Source: Rhodococcus sp. 4CII (GTDB lineage Bacteria; Actinomycetota; Actinomycetes; Mycobacteriales; Mycobacteriaceae). Taken from it: a DNA stretch of 64,000 bases. Each line of letters opens with the position of its first letter. Within the stretch, counting starts at the first letter, position 1. The position numbers were made by a program, and so were the translations under genes. This document shows positions 30,370-38,573 of the stretch, in pieces. The notes under the pieces are model-generated. The model did not search any database. It saw only the letters and a program-made list of their open reading frames with translations, and was not told the origin of the DNA. The DNA is taken from contig NZ_JACCFE010000002.1 of assembly GCF_014256275.1 (NCBI RefSeq), positions 6,759,501 through 6,823,500 on the forward strand, in the 5' to 3' direction.

Positions 30370-31189
30370 CCTGTACGGTCTGGGCGATCCGGCCGACGGC
30401 GCCGGTCTCGTCGTAGAGAACCCCCGCGCACATCCCCACTCCGTCGGGGCCGATGGAGGTTTCGGAGCTGACTCCGACCCAGTCGCCTTCGGGTACCCGG
30501 AAGATGTGGACGGTGAGGTCGGTGTTGAGGAACGTCCAGTGCGCCGGGTCGAGCTTCGATCCAACTCCGTTGGCGATGTCCGCGATGGAGAACAGTCGCT
30601 CGAGCGGAGTCATGGTCTCACCGAGCACCAGCGCGGGCCGCGGCTTCGCCCACAGCTTGCCCGGGCCCGCGCATCCCATCTCGGCGATCCACCGCCAGTC
30701 GAGGGTGGTCAGGTAGCCGGAGTTCCAGCTGCCCCCGAATGCGCCGTCCCGGCCCGCGGATCGCGGTTCGAGGGGCGGGTCGACGACATGGACGGCGTCG
30801 TTGGTGTCGACGGTCTCCATGCGCCAGGCCGAGCCCCGCGCGACGGCACGGGGACGGTCGCCGACGGTCCACAGTTCCGCGACCACCAGTTCCACCCGGC
30901 GTCCCGGGCGCTGCACCCAGGATCGGACCTCGAGTTCGGCGATCGGGATGGGGCCCAGGATCTCGACCACCACCCGGGTGAGGCGTGCGTCGTCGCGTGC
31001 GGCACAGCGTTCGAGCGCCCGCACGAGCAGCGCGGACGGGGGAGCGCCGTGCTGCATCGTGTCGGCCCACACACTGATCGTCAGATCCGTGCTGTCGAAC
31101 CGCTCCACGGTGACCTTCTGGTCCGAGCCCGGTGTCGGAGCACCCAGCGTTTCCGAACCGACTGGTACGTAGTAGGACTCGGAACTCAT
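30353..31189 (-). CDS. Acyl-CoA thioesterase-like (double hotdog) protein
   Basis: Encodes 278 residues with two hotdog-like halves. The first has WADTMQHGAPPSALLVRALERC, a segment typical of TesB-like thioesterase-superfamily proteins; the second has WTFLNTDLTVHIFRVPEGDWVGVSSETSIGPDGVGMCAGVLYDETG. It probably hydrolyses an acyl-CoA, substrate unknown. The ATG at 31189 overlaps the stop of the RecB-family gene (ATGA). The frame is open further upstream to 31279. Confidence 0.75.
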   Translation of the reverse strand: MSSESYYVPVGSETLGAPTPGSDQKVTVERFDSTDLTISVWADTMQHGAPPSALLVRALERCAARDDARLTRVVVEILGPIPIAELEVRSWVQRPGRRVELVVAELWTVGDRPRAVARGSAWRMETVDTNDAVHVVDPPLEPRSAGRDGAFGGSWNSGYLTTLDWRWIAEMGCAGPGKLWAKPRPALVLGETMTPLERLFSIADIANGVGSKLDPAHWTFLNTDLTVHIFRVPEGDWVGVSSETSIGPDGVGMCAGVLYDETGAVGRIAQTVQVRARS

Positions 31190-32091
31190 TCGACAATCTC
31201 CTCGAAACCCGGTGCGTCTTCGGCCGGCCCCTCGGGCCACCCGGGGTAGGGAGGCGGCGTTCCGCCGAACGAGGGGCATCGGGACTTATGATCACACCAG
31301 TCGCAGAGGCGACTCGGCTTGGGTCGGAAATCGCCGGTGACGCCGGCCGCGAGAATGGCCTTCCAGATTGCCGACAGCGTGCGCTCGAACCGCAGCAGTT
31401 CGTCCTCGTCGGGTGCGTAGGTGAGGACCGTCCCGGAGGCGAGGTAGAGCAGGCGCAGTTGCGCCGGGACGATGCCCCGGGTGCGCAGCAGGACCAGCGC
31501 ATAGAACTTCATCTGGAACAGCGCCTTGGACTCGGACATCTCGCGGGGCGCACGACCGGTCTTGTAATCGACCACCCGGACTTCACCGGTGGGGGCGACG
31601 TCGATGCGGTCGACGAACCCGCGGAGTACCACTCCGTCGTCGAGTTCGGTCTCGACGTGCTGTTCACACGACTCGGCCTCGAACCGGGTGGGGTCTTCCA
31701 ATCGGTAATAGGCCTCGACGAGGGACCGGGCCTCGTCGAGGAACGACTCGCGTTCGTCACCCGGAACCAGATCGATCAGGTCGGGGGCCTCGTCGAGGAG
31801 TCGCTCCCACGACGGGAGGACGAGGTCGACGGCGCGCGCAGGCACGCGTTCGGCCGCGGGGAGCCCGAACAGCGTTTCCAGTGCGGCGTGTACCACCGTG
31901 CCCCGCACCTGCGCCCGGGACGGAGCCTCGGGGAGCCGGTCGACGGCGCGGAAACGATAGAGGAGCGGGCACTGTTTGAAGTCGCCGGCGCGGGACGGGG
32001 ACAGGGCGGGCCGCCTGCGGGTCGCCGAGGTGTCGTCGCGCTGTGACGGGGAACCCGTTACGACGGGGGCTGGCGACTCTGAGATGCTCAC
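31186..32091 (-). CDS. RecB-family (PD-(D/E)XK) exonuclease with Fe-S-type cysteines
   Basis: Encodes 301 residues. Nuclease motifs: RGTVVHAALETLF (motif with His), GFVDRIDV (Asp) and VRVVDYKTGRAP (E/DxK). The end carries a cysteine set, C25 in KQCPLL and C-x2-C-x5-C in RLCDWCDHKSRCPSF, as in Cas4/AddB-type nucleases that hold a [4Fe-4S] cluster. The M. tuberculosis equivalent beside trmI is Rv2119. A leaderless GTG start is assigned at 32091; the longer open frame to 32961 is antisense to trmI. No Cas genes are nearby, so a DNA repair role is more likely than CRISPR adaptation. Confidence 0.85.
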   Translation of the reverse strand: MSISESPAPVVTGSPSQRDDTSATRRRPALSPSRAGDFKQCPLLYRFRAVDRLPEAPSRAQVRGTVVHAALETLFGLPAAERVPARAVDLVLPSWERLLDEAPDLIDLVPGDERESFLDEARSLVEAYYRLEDPTRFEAESCEQHVETELDDGVVLRGFVDRIDVAPTGEVRVVDYKTGRAPREMSESKALFQMKFYALVLLRTRGIVPAQLRLLYLASGTVLTYAPDEDELLRFERTLSAIWKAILAAGVTGDFRPKPSRLCDWCDHKSRCPSFGGTPPPYPGWPEGPAEDAPGFEEIVE

Positions 32092-32098
32092 ACCTGGC

Positions 32099-32104
32099 AG
32101 GGTA
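32099..32104 (-). promoter_or_regulatory. Leaderless -10 (TACCCT) of the RecB-family nuclease gene
   Basis: On the minus strand TACCCT is followed by seven bases and GTG 32091. This fixes the start of a gene whose open frame is otherwise 290 codons longer. Confidence 0.55.
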
Positions 32105-32187
32105 GGCCCCCGCTCCGACAGTCCTGTCGGGGCTGTGGTGTGGGCGCCGGACGGTGCCCGGACGAACAGGCTGAGGAGTCGGTGACG

Positions 32188-33042
32188 ATGGTGGGACGCG
32201 AAACGCGACCGAGTGGACCGTTTCGGGTGGGCGATCGCGTCCAGTTGACGGACGCGAAGGGCCGGCACTACACGGTCAACCTGGAGGCGGGCAAGGAGTT
32301 CCACACCCACCGCGGCGGCATCCTCCACGACGACCTGATCGGCACCGACGAGGGCAGCGTGGTCAAGTCGACCAACGGCACCCCGTACCTCGCATTGCGA
32401 CCGCTGCTCACCGACTACGTACTGTCGATGCCGCGCGGTGCGCAGGTCATCTACCCGAAGGACGCGGCACAGATCGTCCACGAGGGTGACGTCTTTCCCG
32501 GGGCCCGGGTGCTCGAGGCCGGCGCCGGGTCCGGAGCGTTGACGTGCTCGCTGCTCCGCGCGGTCGGGCCCGAAGGCCGGGTCATCTCGTACGAGGTGCG
32601 CGACGACCACGCCGAACACGCCGTCCGGAACGTCGAGACGTTCTTCGGGGAACGCCCGGAGAACTGGGACCTGACGATCGCCGACGTCGCCGAGTTCGAC
32701 GCCGCGGCGGCGGGCGGCCGGGTCGACCGGGTGGTCCTCGACATGCTGGCCCCGTGGGACGCTCTGCCCGCGGTGTCCGAGGCCCTGGTTCCCGGTGGGG
32801 TCCTGATCGTGTACGTCGCGACCGTGACGCAGCTGTCGAAGGTGGTCGAGGCGATGCGCGAGCAGGAATGCTGGACGGAGCCGCGGTCCTGGGAATCGAT
32901 CGTCCGCGGATGGCACGTCGTCGGGCTCGCGGTGCGCCCGGAGCACCGGATGCAGGGCCACACCGCGTTCCTGGTGAGCGCCAGGCGGCTCGCCGAGGGA
33001 ACGGTCACTCCCAAGCCGCAGCGCCGGTCCGGCAAGGGCTGA
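32188..33042 (+). CDS. trmI: tRNA (adenine(58)-N1)-methyltransferase TrmI
   Basis: Encodes 284 residues; methylates N1 of adenine 58 in the tRNA T-loop. The N-terminal beta domain (FRVGDRVQLTDAKGRHYTVNL) precedes the Rossmann domain with SAM motif ARVLEAGAGSGALTCSLL, then VISYEVRDDHAEHA and VVLDMLAPWDALP. The family works as a homotetramer. The ATG at 32188 is chosen because GAGGAG is nine bases upstream; a GTG at 32182 is too close to that site. It is divergent from the RecB-family gene as in M. tuberculosis (Rv2118c/Rv2119). Confidence 0.93.
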   Translation: MVGRETRPSGPFRVGDRVQLTDAKGRHYTVNLEAGKEFHTHRGGILHDDLIGTDEGSVVKSTNGTPYLALRPLLTDYVLSMPRGAQVIYPKDAAQIVHEGDVFPGARVLEAGAGSGALTCSLLRAVGPEGRVISYEVRDDHAEHAVRNVETFFGERPENWDLTIADVAEFDAAAAGGRVDRVVLDMLAPWDALPAVSEALVPGGVLIVYVATVTQLSKVVEAMREQECWTEPRSWESIVRGWHVVGLAVRPEHRMQGHTAFLVSARRLAEGTVTPKPQRRSGKG

Positions 33043-33052
33043 GCCCTGACGT

Positions 33053-33072
33053 CGGCGGCGCCCGGGCCGCCG
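33053..33072. terminator. GC-rich hairpin between trmI and the lipoprotein gene
   Basis: CGGCGGC (33053-33059) pairs with GCCGCCG (33066-33072) around a six-base loop in the 45-base convergent gap. It could end both transcripts, although the stem is short and no U tract follows. Confidence 0.4.
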
Positions 33073-33087
33073 CCGAAGCTCGGCAAG

Positions 33088-33600
33088 CTAGCTGCAGCCG
33101 ACGCGCGCCATGCCGAGCAGGGTGCAGGTGCTCTCGTCGGACACCTTCCACGTGCCGTCGACGTTCTCCCACGTCCACGCCGTCGGGGCGGCCGTGCCGT
33201 GCGGGCTGACGATCGCGACGTTCGCCGTCGCCGTATCGCCCTCCACCTGCACATCCGTGACCGTGAAGGACACCGGATAGTTCGCCATCGCCGCAGTCAT
33301 CGCCTCCAGGTTCGGGCGGCGTTCGTCGCCGTCGACCACCACGCCGGTCTTGTCGTCGACCGGGCGGGCCGGGTCCACGAGCAGCTGGAGCGTGCGCAGC
33401 AGTTCCGCGGAGGTGGGGGCCGCGACAGCCGCTCCGGACGCGGAGGACGTGGAGGACGTGGCAGCGGACGTCGTCGCCGTGGTGCCGGACGAGTCGTCTG
33501 ACGAGCAGGCCGACATCCCGAGCGCGAGGACGACCGCGCCGACGGCGACCACGGACCTACCGATGGCGGATGTGCCGTTCAGGGGCTTGCGGATTATCAC
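33088..33600 (-). CDS. Lipoprotein with Mtb12-like domain
   Basis: Encodes 170 residues. A basic start (IIRKPLN) and hydrophobic stretch lead to a lipobox LGMSAC, so the mature protein is lipid-anchored at the Cys and followed by a Ser/Thr/Ala linker. The rest resembles the low-molecular-weight antigen Mtb12 family: LQLLVDPARPVDDK, YPVSFTVTDVQVEGDTATANVAI and TWKVSDESTCTLL. Function unknown. GTG 33600 follows AAAGGG; in-frame sequence upstream is open to 35574 but antisense to arc. An IdeR/DtxR-like box covers its probable promoter. Confidence 0.75.
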   Translation of the reverse strand: MIIRKPLNGTSAIGRSVVAVGAVVLALGMSACSSDDSSGTTATTSAATSSTSSASGAAVAAPTSAELLRTLQLLVDPARPVDDKTGVVVDGDERRPNLEAMTAAMANYPVSFTVTDVQVEGDTATANVAIVSPHGTAAPTAWTWENVDGTWKVSDESTCTLLGMARVGCS

Positions 33601-33646
33601 GACGAACCCTTTCGTTACACAGAACAGAGAGAAAACTGCTCGACAG

Positions 33647-33665
33647 GTAGGTAAGGCTAACATGA
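33647..33665. promoter_or_regulatory. IdeR/DtxR-like iron box in the lipoprotein-arc intergenic region
   Basis: The 19 bases match the classical IdeR/DtxR consensus TTAGGTTAGGCTAACCTAA at 15 positions; the mismatches are at positions 1, 7, 16 and 18. On the minus strand the box contains TAGCCT and TTACCT, likely -10 sequences of the lipoprotein gene 46 bases away, so Fe-loaded IdeR would block it. The arc start is 118 bases to the other side. Confidence 0.6.
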
Positions 33666-33749
33666 GAATTTCGGTGGTCCGGGGCGTCGCGTATGCCGAT
33701 TCGCAATCGGCAGAATCCGTGTCACGGCGCAGAATTCGGGCAGTGCCGG

Positions 33750-33777
33750 TAGCGTTGATAGATCTCATTGGGAGGAG
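33750..33777 (+). promoter_or_regulatory. Probable arc promoter -10 (TAGCGT) and strong ribosome binding site
   Basis: TAGCGT (33750-33755) is a reasonable -10. GGAGGAG (33771-33777) ends six bases before the arc ATG at 33784, so arc is a leadered gene, in contrast to dop, pafA and pafB. Confidence 0.45.
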
Positions 33778-33783
33778 ACGCAC

Positions 33784-35559
33784 ATGAGCTCGACAGAGAA
33801 CCCCGATTCGGTTGCGGCCGCACGAGAGCTCGAGGCGTTGCGCGCAGAGGCGTCGGCACTGCGCAGGCAGCTCGCGGAGTCGCCGGAACAGCTTCGTGAG
33901 ATGGAATCGCGAGTGGACTCGCTGTCCATCCGGAACACCAAGCTGATGGACACCCTCAAGGAAGCCCGCCAGCAGCTCATTGCGCTTCGAGAAGAAGTCG
34001 ACCGCCTCGGCCAGCCGCCGAGCGGCTACGGCGTGCTGCTCGGAGTGCACGACGATCAGACGGTGGACGTGTTCACCTCCGGTCGCAAGATGCGGTTGAC
34101 CTGCTCCCCGAACGTCGACGCCGAGACCCTCAAGCTCGGCCAGACCGTGCGCCTCAACGAGGCACTCACGATCGTGGAGGCGGGCAACTTCGAGCGCGTG
34201 GGTGAGATCAGCACGCTGCGCGAGGTCCTCGACGACGGTCATCGCGCCCTCGTGGTGGGTCACGCCGACGAGGAACGAATCGTCTGGCTCGCCGAACCCC
34301 TCGCCACCGTGTTCGAGGAGAGCGAGAAGGAGACCATCGCGTACGACGCGGACTCGCCCACCCGGAAGCTGCGCCCGGGCGACTCCCTCCTCGTCGACAC
34401 GAAGGCCGGCTACGCGTTCGAGCGGATCCCCAAGGCCGAGGTCGAGGATCTGGTCCTCGAAGAGGTTCCCGACGTCCACTACGACGACATCGGTGGTCTC
34501 GGCAGGCAGATCGAGCAGATCCGCGACGCCGTCGAGTTGCCGTTCCTCCACAAGGACCTGTTCCACGAATACGAGCTCCGCCCGCCCAAGGGTGTGCTGC
34601 TCTACGGCCCGCCCGGATGCGGCAAGACGCTGATCGCCAAGGCGGTCGCCAACTCGCTCGCGAAGAAGATCGCGGAGGCGCGGGGGCAGGACAGCAAGGA
34701 AGCCAAGTCCTACTTCCTCAACATCAAGGGCCCCGAGCTGCTGAACAAGTTCGTCGGCGAGACCGAGCGGCACATCCGGCTCATCTTCCAGCGGGCTCGG
34801 GAGAAGGCGTCCGAGGGCACCCCGGTGATCGTGTTCTTCGACGAGATGGACTCGATCTTCCGTACTCGTGGGTCGGGTGTCTCCTCCGACGTCGAGACGA
34901 CAGTCGTGCCGCAGCTGCTCAGTGAGATCGACGGTGTCGAGGGACTCGAGAACGTCATCGTGATCGGCGCATCCAACCGCGAGGACATGATCGACCCCGC
35001 CATCCTGCGTCCGGGACGCCTCGACGTGAAGATCAAGATCGAACGCCCCGACGCCGAGTCGGCGCAGGACATCTTCTCGAAGTACCTCGTCGAGACGCTG
35101 CCGGTGCACAGCGACGACCTCGCGGAGTTCGGCGGCGACCGCACCGCGTGCATCCGGGTGATGATCGAACGGGTCGTCGACCGCATGTACGCCGAGAGCG
35201 AGGAGAACCGCTTCCTCGAGGTCACGTACGCCAACGGCGACAAGGAAGTCCTCTACTTCAAGGACTTCAACTCGGGGGCGATGATCCAGAACATCGTCGA
35301 CCGCGCCAAGAAGTACGCGATCAAGTCGGTGCTCGACACCGGTGCCCCGGGCCTGCGGGTCCAGCACCTGTTCGACTCCATCGTCGACGAGTTCTCCGAG
35401 AACGAGGATCTGCCGAACACCACCAATCCCGACGACTGGGCCCGGATCTCGGGCAAGAAGGGTGAGCGGATCGTCTACATCCGCACGCTGGTCACCGGTA
35501 AGAACGCGAGCGCGAGCCGCGCCATCGACACCGAATCCAACACGGGCCAGTACCTGTAG
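33784..35559 (+). CDS. arc: Proteasome-associated AAA+ ATPase ARC/Mpa
   Basis: Encodes 591 residues. The N-terminal coiled coil (about 10-75) captures Pup, then come the OB domains and a AAA module with Walker A GPPGCGKT (near 275), Walker B VIVFFDEMDSIF and the sensor region VIGASNREDMIDPAILRPGR. The C terminus ends GQYL, the penultimate-Tyr tail that docks into PrcA pockets to open the gate. It unfolds pupylated proteins for degradation by PrcBA. It is 1.1 kb from dop and 2.8 kb from pup, all on the plus strand. Homologous to M. tuberculosis Mpa (Rv2115c). Confidence 0.97.
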   Translation: MSSTENPDSVAAARELEALRAEASALRRQLAESPEQLREMESRVDSLSIRNTKLMDTLKEARQQLIALREEVDRLGQPPSGYGVLLGVHDDQTVDVFTSGRKMRLTCSPNVDAETLKLGQTVRLNEALTIVEAGNFERVGEISTLREVLDDGHRALVVGHADEERIVWLAEPLATVFEESEKETIAYDADSPTRKLRPGDSLLVDTKAGYAFERIPKAEVEDLVLEEVPDVHYDDIGGLGRQIEQIRDAVELPFLHKDLFHEYELRPPKGVLLYGPPGCGKTLIAKAVANSLAKKIAEARGQDSKEAKSYFLNIKGPELLNKFVGETERHIRLIFQRAREKASEGTPVIVFFDEMDSIFRTRGSGVSSDVETTVVPQLLSEIDGVEGLENVIVIGASNREDMIDPAILRPGRLDVKIKIERPDAESAQDIFSKYLVETLPVHSDDLAEFGGDRTACIRVMIERVVDRMYAESEENRFLEVTYANGDKEVLYFKDFNSGAMIQNIVDRAKKYAIKSVLDTGAPGLRVQHLFDSIVDEFSENEDLPNTTNPDDWARISGKKGERIVYIRTLVTGKNASASRAIDTESNTGQYL

Positions 35560-35572
35560 GCCGCTCACTGCC

Positions 35573-35614
35573 ACCTGCGCGGCGGGACTCGAATCGAGTT
35601 CCCGCCGTGCAGGT
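35573..35614. terminator. Strong bidirectional terminator between arc and the NUDIX gene
   Basis: Arms of about 20 bases (ACCTGCGCGGCGGGACTCGA and its near-perfect complement, one mismatch and one bulge) fold around a single base at 35593. The right arm touches the NUDIX stop at 35614. It should end transcription from both sides. Confidence 0.75.
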
Positions 35615-36174
35615 CAGCCGTCGCGCCGGTGGTCCAGGGCGATGAGGTAGTCCTCCAGGAGAGCCCGGGTGTCCGGGACGAACGGCCACTGCGGGTCACG
35701 CAGATGTGCGACCAGTTCGTGGGGCGTCCACCACCAGCCGGCCGCGATCTCGCTGGCCTGGTGCACCACCGGCCCGTCCCAGCGCGTCTCGTAGGCGTAC
35801 AGGTGGCAGCGGAGCCGCAGTCCGTGCCACCGTCCGTCCCACGCCACCTGCGCGATGGGGGTGAGCGCGACTCCGGCGATGCCGAGTTCTTCCGCCAGTT
35901 CGCGGGTCGCGGCCTCCTCCGCGGTCTCCCCGGGATCGACCACCCCGCCCGCGAGGCAGTCGTGCTGTCCGGCGAACACGGTCTTCGTGTCCGAGCGTCT
36001 GTGCACGTAGAGCCGCCGGCCGTCACCGGAGCGGACCAGGACCCCGGCGCTGGCGTGCCACAACCCCTCGGCGTAGACCCGGGAACGCTCGGCGGTACCG
36101 GCCGGTCGGCCCGCGCTGTCGAACACCGCCACCACTTCGTCCGCGCCGGGCGGGGTGTTCGGGACGGAATCCAT
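35614..36174 (-). CDS. NUDIX hydrolase
   Basis: Encodes 186 residues. The Nudix box is complete: GGVVDPGETAEEAATRELAEELG, with GX5EX7REUXEEXGU. Before it lies RLYVHRRSDTKTVFAGQHDCLAGG, a pattern shared with IPP-isomerase-like and YfcD-type Nudix proteins, which act on small nucleotide or isoprenoid diphosphates. Substrate unknown. The ATG at 36174 is chosen because the conserved part begins soon after it. It is inserted between arc and dop but points the other way, so it is not part of the proteasome operon. Confidence 0.85.
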   Translation of the reverse strand: MDSVPNTPPGADEVVAVFDSAGRPAGTAERSRVYAEGLWHASAGVLVRSGDGRRLYVHRRSDTKTVFAGQHDCLAGGVVDPGETAEEAATRELAEELGIAGVALTPIAQVAWDGRWHGLRLRCHLYAYETRWDGPVVHQASEIAAGWWWTPHELVAHLRDPQWPFVPDTRALLEDYLIALDHRRDG

Positions 36175-36256
36175 GCGTCGATCCTGCCAGTACCCCGTCG
36201 GGGGCCGGTACCGTCGTGGGTGGTTGCTCGTTCCGGTGCCGAAGGGGTCCGAGATC

Positions 36257-36634
36257 ATGGCGTTGCCGCGTTCGATCGCCCGGTTCAACCGGGTGGTCAC
36301 CAATCAGGTGAGCCGTCACGTCGCGACGATCCTGCCGGGCTTCGCCGTCGTCGAGCACCGGGGCCGGAAGTCGGGCACGGCGTATCGCACACCCGTCAAC
36401 GTGTTCGTCGTGGACGGCCGCTACCGGTTCGCGCTCACGTACGGCGCCCGGAGTGACTGGGTGCGCAACGTGGTGGCGGCGGGCGGGTGCACCATCGAGA
36501 CGCGCCGACGCACCATCACCCTGACCGACCCGAGAATCGTCACCGACAGCACCCATGCCTGGGCTCCCACCGGGGTCCGAACGGTGCTCGGGGCGATCAC
36601 AGCGGATCAGTACCTGGAGTGTTCGCCGGCCTGA
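36257..36634 (+). CDS. Deazaflavin (F420)-dependent nitroreductase/quinone reductase family protein (Ddn type)
   Basis: Encodes 125 residues resembling the split-beta-barrel F420-binding family that includes Ddn. The core contains VEHRGRKSGTAYRTPVNVFVVDGRYRFALTYGARSDWVRNV, with the R-G-R-K-S-G phosphate-binding-like turn. It may reduce quinones or nitro compounds with F420H2 at the membrane surface. The ATG at 36257 follows GAAGGGG at a suitable distance and a TACCGT -10 is about 45 bases upstream. A 74-base gap separates it from dop. Confidence 0.75.
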   Translation: MALPRSIARFNRVVTNQVSRHVATILPGFAVVEHRGRKSGTAYRTPVNVFVVDGRYRFALTYGARSDWVRNVVAAGGCTIETRRRTITLTDPRIVTDSTHAWAPTGVRTVLGAITADQYLECSPA

Positions 36635-36695
36635 CCGCGCGACGCGAACGGCTCGCGCGGCAGGAGTGTGCCGCCGGGCGAGGGGACTGATCGCA

Positions 36696-36701
36696 TAGGC
36701 T
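36696..36701 (+). promoter_or_regulatory. Leaderless -10 (TAGGCT) of dop
   Basis: TAGGCT ends seven bases before ATG 36709, with no ribosome binding site, identical in layout to the mshC and pafB promoters. Confidence 0.6.
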
Positions 36702-36708
36702 CGGCAGC

Positions 36709-38208
36709 ATGCAGCGGATCATCGGTGTCGAAGTCGAGTATGGAATCTCCTCACCCAGCGAGCCTTCGGCCAATCCGATCTTGACGTCCACCCAGGCGGT
36801 GCTGGCCTACGCGGCCGCCGCGGGGGTGCCGCGTGCCAAGCGCACCCGATGGGACTACGAGGTGGAATCCCCGCTGCGCGATGCCCGTGGGTTCGACCTC
36901 GGCCGGCTGAGCGGCCCGGCGCCGGTGATCGACGCCGACGAGGTCGGCGCGGCCAACATGATCCTCACCAACGGCGCCCGTCTGTACGTCGATCACGCGC
37001 ACCCCGAATACTCCGCCCCCGAGGTCACCGACCCCCTCGACGCCGTCATCTGGGACAAGGCCGGTGAACGCGTGATGGAGGCCGCCGCCCGGCACGCGTC
37101 GAGCGTTCCCGGTGCCCCACGACTGCAGCTGTACAAGAACAACGTGGACGGCAAGGGCGCGTCGTACGGCACCCACGAGAACTACCTGATGTCGCGGGCG
37201 ACGCCGTTCTCCGCGGTGATCAACGGCCTGACGCCGTTCTTCGCGTCCCGTCAGGTGATCTGCGGGTCGGGTCGCGTCGGAATCGGGCAGTCCGGCGACG
37301 AGGCCGGCTTCCAGCTGTCCCAGCGCGCCGACTACATCGAGGTCGAGGTCGGGCTCGAGACCACGCTCAAGCGCGGCATCATCAATACCCGCGACGAACC
37401 CCACGCCGACGCCGACAAGTACCGACGCCTCCACGTCATCATCGGCGACGCGAACCTCGCCGAGATGTCGACGTATCTGAAGGTCGGGACCACGGCGATG
37501 GTCCTCGATCTGATCGAGGCCGGTGTCGACCTCACCGACCTGCAACTGGCCCGGCCGGTGACGGCCGTGCACCACATCAGCCACGATCCGACGCTGCGCG
37601 CCACGGTCGCGCTGGCCGACGGCCGGGAATTGACCGGGCTTGCGTTGCAGCGGATCTACCTGGATCGCGTCGACAAGTTCATGTCCGCGGAGGGCAACGA
37701 CGACCCCCGCGTGGCCGACCTGCTGGAAAAGTGGGCGATGGTGCTCGACCTTCTCGAGCGCGACCCGATGGAATGCGCCCACCTGCTGGACTGGCCGGCC
37801 AAGCTGCGCCTGCTCGAGGGGTTCCGGAACAGGGAGGGGCTCAACTGGTCCGCGCCGCGGCTGCATCTCGTCGACCTGCAGTACTCGGACGTCCGTCTCG
37901 ACAAGGGGCTCTACAACCGGCTCGTTGCGCGCGGGTCGATGGAGCGCCTCGTCTCCGAGCAGCAGGTGCTGGACGCGGTCGACACCCCGCCCACCGACAC
38001 CCGCGCCTACTTCCGCGGCGAGTGCCTGCGCAAGTTCGGCGCAGACATCGCGGCGGCGAGCTGGGATTCGGTGATCTTCGATCTCGGGGGCGACTCCCTG
38101 GTGCGGATTCCCACGCTCGAGCCTCTGCGCGGCAGCAAGGCGCACGTAGGGGAGCTGCTGGAGTCGGTGGCGACGGCGAAAGAACTCGTCGACGAGCTCA
38201 CGAACTGA
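36709..38208 (+). CDS. dop: Pup deamidase/depupylase Dop
   Basis: Encodes 499 residues of the carboxylate-amine ligase (glutamine-synthetase-like) fold. The start GVEVEYGISSPSEP, and a long loop before WDYEVESPLRDARGFDL (Dop-loop), separate it from PafA. INTRDEPHADADKYRRLHVI is the conserved metal and nucleotide-binding block. It converts the C-terminal Gln of Pup to Glu and also removes Pup from substrates. In Rhodococcus Pup ends in Gln, so Dop is needed for pupylation. The gene lies 170 bases upstream of pup. Confidence 0.96.
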   Translation: MQRIIGVEVEYGISSPSEPSANPILTSTQAVLAYAAAAGVPRAKRTRWDYEVESPLRDARGFDLGRLSGPAPVIDADEVGAANMILTNGARLYVDHAHPEYSAPEVTDPLDAVIWDKAGERVMEAAARHASSVPGAPRLQLYKNNVDGKGASYGTHENYLMSRATPFSAVINGLTPFFASRQVICGSGRVGIGQSGDEAGFQLSQRADYIEVEVGLETTLKRGIINTRDEPHADADKYRRLHVIIGDANLAEMSTYLKVGTTAMVLDLIEAGVDLTDLQLARPVTAVHHISHDPTLRATVALADGRELTGLALQRIYLDRVDKFMSAEGNDDPRVADLLEKWAMVLDLLERDPMECAHLLDWPAKLRLLEGFRNREGLNWSAPRLHLVDLQYSDVRLDKGLYNRLVARGSMERLVSEQQVLDAVDTPPTDTRAYFRGECLRKFGADIAAASWDSVIFDLGGDSLVRIPTLEPLRGSKAHVGELLESVATAKELVDELTN

Positions 38209-38283
38209 CCGAGCGACCGCTTCCGGACGGATCTGCGCCGGAACTCGCCGTCGCGTCGGCACACGTGCGGCGGCGTCGCTCGG

Positions 38284-38370
38284 TAGGGTGAAGGTCCGAG
38301 CGGATGATGTAGTCAGACTGCTTGGCACGACAGGACGCTCGGAAGAAGAGCTCCCTTCACAGAAGGAGGT
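38284..38370 (+). promoter_or_regulatory. Probable pup-prcBA promoter and leader
   Basis: TAGGGT (38284-38289) is a -10 candidate in the 170-base dop-pup gap. The transcript would have an ~80-base leader ending in AGAAGGAGGT (38361-38370), a near-perfect anti-16S match eight bases before the pup ATG. This is the strongest ribosome site in the window and fits the high Pup level needed. Confidence 0.5.
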
Positions 38371-38378
38371 CGGCGGCG

Positions 38379-38573
38379 ATGGCGCAAGAGCAGACCAAAC
38401 GAACTGGTGGCGGCGACGAGGACGACACCCCCGGTGGTGACGGTGCCGCTGGTCAGGAACGTCGCGAAAAGCTGGCCGAGGACACCGACGACCTGCTCGA
38501 CGAGATCGACGACGTGCTCGAGGAGAACGCCGAGGACTTCGTCCGGGCCTATGTCCAGAAGGGCGGCCAGTGA
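38379..38573 (+). CDS. pup: Prokaryotic ubiquitin-like protein Pup
   Basis: Encodes 64 residues, mostly disordered and acidic. The Arc-binding region is DTDDLLDEIDDVLEENAEDFVRAYVQKGGQ. It ends in GGQ, the inactive form that Dop deamidates to GGE before PafA attaches it to lysines. The ATG at 38379 is chosen for the strong Shine-Dalgarno; the same frame is open upstream to 38322 (19 more codons) but no homologue has such a head. The stop overlaps the prcB GTG (GTGA). Confidence 0.96.
   Translation: MAQEQTKRTGGGDEDDTPGGDGAAGQERREKLAEDTDDLLDEIDDVLEENAEDFVRAYVQKGGQ

Noticed and set aside
31186..32091. RecB-family nuclease as a Cas4 of a CRISPR system
   Set aside because: No repeat array or other cas gene is present, and the same gene stands beside trmI in mycobacteria.
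38322..38378. N-terminal extension of Pup by 19 residues
   Set aside because: The strong Shine-Dalgarno at 38361-38370 points to ATG 38379, and Pup proteins have no such basic head.
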